NCBI GenBank assembly: GCA_947568835.1
Contig: OX387611.1
Location: forward strand, 9,242,001-9,306,000
Reading direction: 5' to 3'
Source of the DNA: Protonemura montana
Lineage: Eukaryota > Arthropoda > Insecta > Plecoptera > Nemouridae
Length of the DNA: 64,000 bases
The position numbers were made by a program, and so were the translations under genes. This document shows positions 56,641-64,000 of this stretch, in pieces; within the stretch, counting starts at the first letter, position 1; the number at the start of each line of letters is the position of its first letter. The notes beneath the pieces are model-generated. The model was not told the DNA's origin and ran no database searches. It worked only from the letters and a program-made list of their open reading frames with translations.

Positions 56641-57985
56641 ACTAACTTTCATCCCTCCAGCCTCTCTCCCAAACAGAACTAGTCATGTGTATGATGGTCA
56701 CCCATCCAAAACCTGATTCAGCGCAGTGTTGCTTAATTTTCATCCCTCCAACCTCTCTCCCAAACAGAACTGGTCATGTGTATGATGGTCACCCATCCAA
56801 TACCTGACCCCGCGCAGTGTTGCTTAACTTCCATCTCTCCAACCTCTCTCCCGAACCGAACTGGTCATGTGTATGATGATCACCCATCCAATACCTGACT
56901 CAGCGCAGTGTTGCTTAACTTTCATCCCTCTAACTTCTCTCCCGAACCGAACTGGTCATGTGTATGATGGTCACCCATCCAATACCTGACTCAGCGCAGT
57001 GTTGCTTAACTTTCATCCCTCCAACCTCTCTCCCGAACCGAACTGGTCATGTGTATGATGGTCACCCATCCAATACCTGACCCCGCGCAGTGTTGCTTAA
57101 CTTCCATCTCTCCAACCTCTCTCCCGAACCGAACTGGTCATGTGTATGATGATCACCCATCCAATACCTGACTCAGCGCAGTGTTGCTTAACTTTCATCC
57201 CTCTAACTTCTCTCCCGAACCGAACTGGTCATGTGTATGATGGTCACCCATCCAATACCTGACTCAGCGCAGTGTTGCTTAACTTCCATCCCTCCAACCT
57301 CTCTCCCGAACCGAACTGGTCATGTGTATGATGGTCACCCATCCAATACCTGACTCAGCGCAGTGTTGCTTAACTTTCATCCCTCTAACTTCTCTCCCGA
57401 ACCGAACTGGTCATGTGTATGATGGTCACCCATCCAATACCTGACTCAGTACAGTGTTGCTTAACTTTCATCCCTCTAACTTCTCTCCCGAACCGAACTG
57501 GTCATGTGTATGATGGTCACCCATCCAATACCTGACCCAGCGCAGTGTTGCTTAACTTTCATCCCTCCAACCTCTCTCCCGAACAGAACTGGTCATGTGT
57601 ATGATGGTCACTCATCCAATACCTGACCCAGCGCAGTGTTGCTTAACTTTCATCCCTCCAACCTCTCTCCCGAACAGAACTGGTCATGTGTATGATGGTC
57701 ACCCATCCAATACCTGACCCAGCGCAGTGTTGCTTAACTTTCATCCCTCCAACCTCTCTCCCGAACAGAACTGGTCATGTGTATGATGGTCACTCATCCA
57801 ATACCTGACCCAGCGCAGTGTTGCTTAACTTTCATCCCTCCAACCTCTCTCCCGAACAGAACTGGTCATGTGTATGATGGTCACTCATCCAATACCTGAC
57901 CCAGCGCAGTGTTGCTTAACTTTCATCCCTCCAACCTCTCTCCCGAACAGAACTGGGCATGTGTATGATGGTCACCCCTTCTAAC
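56640..57985 (-). repeat. 91-bp satellite built from 5S-derived SINE (about 14-15 copies)
   Basis: Each unit has a 5S rRNA-like half (TATTGGATGGGTGACCATCA and AGTTAAGCAACACTGCGC on the minus strand) and a SINE-body half (GTTCGGGAGAGAGGTTGGAG). Three copies of the same unit occur in the SINE at 49.8-50.1 kb. Confidence 0.95.
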
Positions 57986-57989
57986 TTGA

Positions 57990-59370
57990 TTGTAAAGCCC
58001 CTGAGAATACAATTTAACTTTGATTGAATCTAGTTTATCTGACTTTTCAAAAGTTATCAAGTGAATCCTAAATAATTAACGCTGCTTCACTTAGGGATTT
58101 CAGTATCGGTGTTTGAAATTGATTATTAATTAAGTTCATACCGATTTCCGGTCTCGACTCACAGCCATGCAATATCCCTGTACATAATTTGATTTGATTC
58201 AATGGTTTCCTTTTAAATTAACATGGGATCAGATCGATCTGTTCTGGCAAACGTAACAAGGACGGTCCAGAATTCGTCAGGTGGTCGGAAAATCCGATTC
58301 ATCACTTCCCAGTTAGAACTTCTGTAAAGAAGGATCAACTCAACATTAGGCATGAGAGAATAGTTACCGAAACTTGATAGTAGAACGCGTACTGGTGCTA
58401 TCGCAAACAAATCAAAATTTAAACTATTTAAAAATCGAATTTAGAAAATATTTTTACATCAAACTGTAGAGAATTTTATTTCTAATCGATTTGTCAATCA
58501 ATTATTTGTAATTTATTAATGAAACTGTGTTTTCTTAACAATTTTCCGGGTGAACCGAATTAAACCAGCGTCAGCGCAACCTGGCGGCAAAATACTCAAC
58601 TCGCACGTTCATAGTTCACAGTCGATAACAACAGTTGCGGCTTTATCGGCTTCGAGCGTACGAAATTCTACGAAAAGTATTATACGTTTACAACGTACAA
58701 ATAACTGATAACGCCCCATGTATGAATTATTTACTGGACAAAAAAAATCCGGAGCTTTTTTAAGCGTTATAATCCGGATAGCCTGCAAATGAACCTTTGT
58801 AGAGATTTCTTACGTTGCCGTAAGAAACCTTCAGACCTCTGTAGATTACCTTCTTCCTGCGATTACCCCAAAGACGAGACGCAAATATTCGTAGACGATG
58901 TTCCCTTGTCTTCTTTTAGATCAACATTTCGGGTCCTTGAGCCATGTGATATTTTCTCACACACTCAGGTTTTCTCAACGAAAACGATTGTTCGCCTAAA
59001 AACATGCGCGTCTTGGGCTAAAATCTGCTGTACTAAACGCATGACAAGTGAATGGGTATATACCTAGAAATAGGAGCCACTATACCTATTCTAATTTATA
59101 ACAATCTCAAGATCTTTATCATTTTAAATTGACCATTGTCAGAGATGTGGGTATCACTAGCTAGAGAAATAAATATGAAATCTTTCCATTGTTGTGATTA
59201 TTAATTAAAGTGACGTTCATATTTTTGTGGTGTCACTTTCAGAAGCTGAAAATACGACCTGATTCCAAAAGTGTTGTGACATTTTTCTCGCTGATCAACT
59301 TCCATTAAAATTGAGAGAATGCCAGTTTTAAAAAAGGATATTTGAACATTTTCAAAACGTAATACGTAAT
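57990..59370. other. gene-free stretch between 5S-derived arrays
   Basis: The only ORF of note (58,789-59,067, 92 codons) has no recognisable motif or splice context. Confidence 0.4.
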
Positions 59371-59377
59371 ACCATTC

Positions 59378-59570
59378 GCTGGTCACCCATCCAAAACGTA
59401 ACCTAGCACAGTGTTGCTTAACTTCGGTGATCTCACGAGGACCGGTGTTTCCAACACGCCAAACCGTTCGGTGGTCGCCCATCCAATACCTGACCCAGCG
59501 CAGTGTAGCTTAACTTCGGTGATCTCACGCGGACCGGTGTTTCCAACACGCCAAACCGTTCGGTGCAAAT
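59378..59570 (-). repeat. tandem 5S-like heads (2 copies)
   Basis: Two head units on the minus strand with preserved GATCACCGAAGTTAAGC and ACCGGTCC segments. Confidence 0.85.
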
Positions 59571-59867
59571 AAGGTGCCCAATTATCGAGTACAAATCCTA
59601 AATGACAAAACAGGAATCCCGTTCGAAGCATAAAAGAAGATCGTGCGGATCTGTGAAATCTGTTATCTTTAATCACAGGTTCTCTATTTCCTGTTTGGCC
59701 AAATGATAACACTTATCACGCGTCACGTGATAAGGCCGAGGGAAATTACTAGAAGAAAAAAACTGCCAGAGAGATCATTGCACCTGAAATTTAAGTGGTC
59801 AGAGATTTATTTCTGTATTTTCACCAACACAATATGGAGCCTTGCAATTTAGCGTTTTGAAAACATG

Positions 59868-60235
59868 CTATGTGGCACTGGTCTAATGGCGTCGGTGAAC
59901 GACTGGGTTATGATAAAGTCGATGTTTAACCTAATTATGCCTGGAAGGGAGGAGGGGAAACCCGGTGCCAGTATGTAGCTTACTCTTGTCGAAGAGCACG
60001 AAGGGGATTACCGGCTTAAAGTCCCTTCCGAAGGACAGTACAACGCGAACAACAGGATTCCTTCACAATCCATGCTGTCGAGAGGTTGATAAGCAAGGCG
60101 AGTGAAGTTGCTGTACTTACTTTCATCCCTCCAACCTCTCTCCCGAACAGAACTGGTCATGAGTATGATGGTCATCCATCCAATACCTGACCCAGCGCAG
60201 TGTTGCTTACCTCCGGTTGACTGCATTCAGTACCA
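59868..60235 (-). mobile_element. 5S-derived SINE
   Basis: Tail-side, body and 5S-like head on the minus strand. The head ends in GGATGGATGACC and AAGCAACACTGCGC. Confidence 0.8.
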
Positions 60236-60239
60236 TTGT

Positions 60240-61030
60240 TTCCAAATGGTTTATTATCATCTTGACAGTCTCGTAACATCTTCGCTTTCAATATCTCAGT
60301 CTGATTAAAAATAAATATTTATAGGAACAGATGCAGCCTCATTATTCAAACACATGCAAGCTAACCTCAAAATAAGCAATACGTTAACTGATTAATGTCG
60401 CGTTTTTACCACAATTTTCAACTATAAATTAGAAATGTTACTCACAGAAACATCTAATTCTGATTTGAAGTCGCCATGGCAATATTTTCAACTAACACTT
60501 CAATTAGGAGGCAAGATTTTAGTAAAACCGAACGTAAGTTTGCTAGTTTAACTAACATAGAAACACAGATACAACAAACATTGGTAGCATTATGATGGTT
60601 TTAAGACTCATGTCTATTTGATTTATCCTTAGCACTAGTTTTTCTTATTGGTAGCATTGCTTGATTGGGTTGGGTTGGTGAATATTTTACCCCAAATAGG
60701 TTACTAGTGATATTACTAGTGATATTACTTGTGATATTACTTGTCAATTAAATGACTCAGCACGCAGACCTAATAAAAGTATGGCCGTTTCAATCCATGC
60801 AAATTGGTTTCACATCTAAACTCCCTCCTTCATAGAAAAATAGTGAAGTCGCAATCGATTTGTGCGGTGGGGATCAAGGGGAAAGGTAGTGTATTCAGTA
60901 AGCACATATTTACGCTTCTATTTTGCCTCACAATTAATTTTAAGTTTCAATTCCAGTCAAGTGAAGGAAGTTAATTGATGACCAATTACTTAGCAAGTGT
61001 TTTTGAAGCCAATCTAACAGAGTGCACTTA
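60240..61030. other. mostly unique sequence
   Basis: It contains an end fragment of the palindromic element and three short TGATATTACT repeats near 60,710-60,740. Confidence 0.4.
60597..60640. mobile_element. end fragment of the palindromic element
   Basis: TGATGGTTTTAAGACTCATG through CCTTAGCACTAGTTTTT only. Another partial end lies at 46,563-46,640. Confidence 0.6.
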
Positions 61031-61035
61031 ATGAG

Positions 61036-61566
61036 GTGGGGTCCACGTTAGGCAGGGCGCGATGGGACAGGGTGGGTTCTTGGCACGCAGCAAGCACAGC
61101 CATGGTGTGGTTCATACCCCACGACCTCCAGGCAAGGCTGGGACACGAGACATGGCACATGGGGGCAGGGTCCACGTTAGGCAGGGTGCGATGGGACAGA
61201 GTGGGTTCTTGGCACGCTGCAAGCACAGCCATGGTGTGGTTCATACCCCACGACCTCCAGTCAAGGCTGGGACACGAGACATGGGACATGGAGGCAGTGT
61301 CCAAGTTAGGCAGGGTGCGATGGGACAGAGTGGGTTCTTGGCACGCTGCAATCCCAGCCATGGTGTGGTTCATACCCCACGACCTCCAGGCAAAGCTGGG
61401 ACACGAGACATGGGACATGGAGGCAGGGTCCACGTTAGGCAGGGCGCGATGGGACAGGGTGGGTTCTTGGCACGCTGCAAGCACATCCATGGTGTGGTTC
61501 ATACCCCACGACCTCCAGGCAAGGCTGGGACACGAGACATGGGACATGAGGGCAGGGCCCACGCTA
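61036..61566. repeat. 129-bp satellite, array 3 (about 4 copies)
   Basis: Same unit and orientation as the 37-kb array. Confidence 0.95.
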
Positions 61567-61894
61567 GACTCATACACTTGCCGCGTGTCATTTAGGTTCT
61601 AAACATGATATAGAGCAACGCCCTTTATACCAGCAGCTGATGGCTCGGTCGGGGTGTAACGGTTTTTGGCGGGATATTGTCGCCCCCTCTTGGAGGGTGA
61701 ACGCGTGCCTAGCACACTTTTATCAACCCCGCCCCCCTACCCTTCTTTTGAATTGCGCCGACAGCTGTCTTTGTTGGTAAGTGCCTACCTTTACCTTATC
61801 GCGTTGTCGCCTTTGCCACCCTTAATCATTCGTAGAGCAAATTACTTGCTTTGCAATAGGCTTATCGACGCTTACCAATGAAATTGTCAAATTA

Positions 61895-62340
61895 TTTATT
61901 TATTTTTGGTGTTTAACGACGCACTGTTTTGACATCTGGCCATGCGGCACTGGTCTAATGGCATTGGTGAATAAGTGGATGATGATGAGGATGATGATGA
62001 ACATAGCCTAGCCTCGAAGGGAGTAGGGGAAACGCGGTGCCGGTACGTAGCCTACTCCTGTCGAAGAGCACCAAGGGGAACACCGACTTAACGTCCCTTA
62101 CGAAGGACGGTGCAACGCGAACAACAGGATTCCTCCACAAATCCATGCTGTCGAGAGGTTGATAAGCAAGGCGAGTGAAGTTGCTGTACTAACTTTCATC
62201 CCTCTTACCTCTCTCCCGAACAGAACTGGCCATGTGTGTGATGGTCACCCATCCAATACCTGACCCAGCGCAGTGTTGCTTAACTTCGGTGATCTAACAA
62301 GAACCGGTGTTACCAACACGCCAAACCGTTCGGTGATATT
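61895..62340 (-). mobile_element. 5S-derived SINE, near full length
   Basis: The minus strand reads head (GGTGTTGGTAACACCGGTTC; AGTTAAGCAACACTGCGC; GGATGGGTGACC), body and tail GTGCGTCGTTAAACACCA. It is one of the best preserved copies. Confidence 0.88.
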
Positions 62341-62639
62341 GTCGAAAATATAATTCTTTTTTCATTGGTCAATACTGAATTATAAAATTTGAAATGGACA
62401 GAACGGTTTGGCGTGACATTCGTATGCTATTTTCGGCTATAGTAAAGTTCTAGAAAACATGCGATAAAAAAGATAAATTGGACTAATATTGACACAATCC
62501 AAAACAGGCAATTGTCGGGCGATAGTGTTATCAAAATCGCCGTGTCTTCGGTCGTTTCCTGTTAGACGAGCACGTTTAGAACAAGATCTTATTGTGTCAC
62601 TGGGTCAAGAAAAGTCTGTTGCACAATTTCACCGTGGCG

Positions 62640-63225
62640 ATCGTATTGTATTGTATTGTATTTTTTTATTTTCCTTTGGTTTTTACACATGCCATAATGT
62701 TTTTCACAAATTTGGTAAAACAGGCGTTGGAAATTGTCAGGGTAGGTATACATTAAAACATAAAAAACATAGAATTATAAAAAACATAGGAACATCATTA
62801 TGAGACATATTCCTGGTCATAAGTACATAATTACATAAATATATGGTAACATCAGGTAGTCTTACAAAATTTACAATCACATTCTTTTAAGGTAATGTAT
62901 TCGTCTATGGAATAAAAACTATGTTGTATCAGGAAATCTTTTACTGTATTTTTAAAAGTCTCTCTTGTTCTCTCCTTTTCTTTAATATTTGCTGGTAACT
63001 TATTGTATAGGATGGGGCCCATGTACATTGCACTTTTTCTACTTGTTTCAAGGAGGCAATTTTTATGTCTGAATTCTTCCTTTTTTCTTGTGTTTTTGTT
63101 ATGGATTTCTTGGTTTTCTGTAAAAAGGGTTTTATTGTCTCGTACGTATAAAATTACTTCAAGAATATATAAGGACCTTCATGGGAAGACAGCTTCGAGG
63201 TAAATACGGGCGAGCGGGATCGCAA
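62640..63225 (-). pseudogene. 5'-truncated LINE, ORF2 C-terminus and tail
   Basis: The minus strand reads LEVILYVRDNKTL, then after a frameshift RHKNCLLETSRKSAMYMGPI, LYNKLPANIKEKERTRETFK and DFLIQHSFYSIDEYITLKEC before a stop near 62,857. The 3' end is (AATAC)n at 62,643-62,660. This is the standard C-terminus of a jockey-like non-LTR retrotransposon. Confidence 0.8.
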
Positions 63226-63337
63226 CTAGACTTAAAGCCATCAGCAAGGTTTTAAAAACATTTTGGTTACCTTATAAGAAGCTCTTTGAAACTCCATCAC
63301 ACTTCCTCAATGTTCCCTGTCTTATACTTTGTTAAAT

Positions 63338-63765
63338 GCGGTCACCCATCCAATACCAGACCTAGCGCAGTGTTGCTTAACTTCGGTGATATCACAAGGA
63401 CCTGTGTTTCCAACACGCCAAACTGTTCGGTGGTCACCCATCTAATACTTGACCCAGCGCAGTGTTGCTTAACTTCGGTGATCTTACAAGGACCGGTGTT
63501 TCCAACACGCTAAACTGTTCGGTGGTCACCCATCCAATACTTGACCCAGCGCAGTTTCGCTTAACTTCGGTGACATCACAAGGACCTGTGTTTACAACAC
63601 GCCAAACTGTTCGGTGGTCACCCATCTAATACTTAACCCAGCGCAGTGTTGCTTAACTTCGGTGATATCACAAGGACCGGTGTTTCCAACACGCTAAACT
63701 GTTCGGTGGTCACCCATCTAATACTTAACCCAGCGCAGTGTTGCTTAAATTTGGTGATCGCTGTT
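63338..63765 (-). repeat. tandem 5S-like heads (about 5 copies)
   Basis: Five units of about 92 bp, each with TGTTGCTTAACTTCGGTGAT and CCAACACGC on the plus strand, the reverse of 5S-like sequence. Confidence 0.88.
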
Positions 63766-64000
63766 TTCAAATAACATATATACTTGCATGTGCTTAAAAG
63801 GAAAGGATATTTGAACTTAAAGGCTTCTGGTTTCTTTCCTTTTATCCAGAGATATAATTAGATAGTAACGACGCCATTTGAAGGGTTTTTAAAAAGGGTT
63901 TGAATGGATTTTAGCTTTTACTCGGTTTCTAAACAAACGCACTGATGCTATGCACCGCCCTCTCGATGGTTTACCGGATGTAAGCAATTGGATCACCGAT

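Noticed and set aside
58789..59067. 92-codon plus-strand ORF as a gene
   Set aside because: No motif, no splice or promoter context, and ordinary chance length for this composition.
59378..63765. 5S rRNA genes
   Set aside because: Only the central part of 5S is present, diverged and joined to SINE sequence; ends needed for a mature 5S are missing.

Overview
The window is eukaryotic and almost certainly from an insect or close arthropod relative. It is AT-rich, intron-rich and packed with SINEs, MITE-like repeats and satellites. The main evidence is one large minus-strand gene whose spliced product can be followed through 26 phase-compatible coding exons and reads as Par-3/Bazooka. Insect-style Bazooka signatures occur along its whole length. 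The 26 exons total 4,713 bp, an exact multiple of three, giving about 1,570 residues including a complete C-terminus.

Layout: 1-2,600 holds a possible first coding exon of a second minus-strand gene (about 1.0-1.2 kb) and the par-3 poly(A) signal. par-3 runs from its stop codon at 2,754 to the second half of its N-terminal CR1 domain at 33,825, with a possible alternative first exon at 36,572-36,778. In transcription order it encodes CR1 (second half), a basic linker with a SLPRD motif, PDZ1, PDZ2, PDZ3, the CR3 aPKC-binding and phosphorylation segment, a conserved RGRGCNESFR block, a basic membrane-binding motif, low-complexity and coiled-coil regions, and the conserved C-terminus. The first half of CR1 was not found, so the main first exon probably lies beyond 64,000. 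If so, everything from about 34 to 64 kb is the long 5' intron or upstream region.

The par-3 intron between PDZ2 and the pre-PDZ3 linker (20,626-27,046) contains two small tandem paralogous genes on the opposite strand, each with three exons. They encode four-helix, MARVEL-like membrane proteins of 145 and 136 residues.

From 33.9 kb onward no further gene is convincing. The DNA there consists of five satellite families (41, 53, 68, 91 and 129 bp) plus a 43-bp array, a 5S-rRNA-derived SINE family, a tRNA-derived SINE family, MITE-like elements, LINE fragments, and a palindromic element with a hammerhead-ribozyme-like core. Several satellites appear to have grown directly out of the dispersed elements: the 68- and 91-bp units match pieces of the 5S SINE, and the 53-bp unit matches an end of a MITE-like repeat.

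The most unusual items are a triplicated in-frame splice donor at the PDZ2 exon, three GC-AG introns in one gene, the nested tandem gene pair, the hammerhead-like palindrome with a 13-bp target duplication, and the Pol III-promoter-bearing 91-bp satellite. All coordinates come from reading the sequence by eye; no alignment or search was run.
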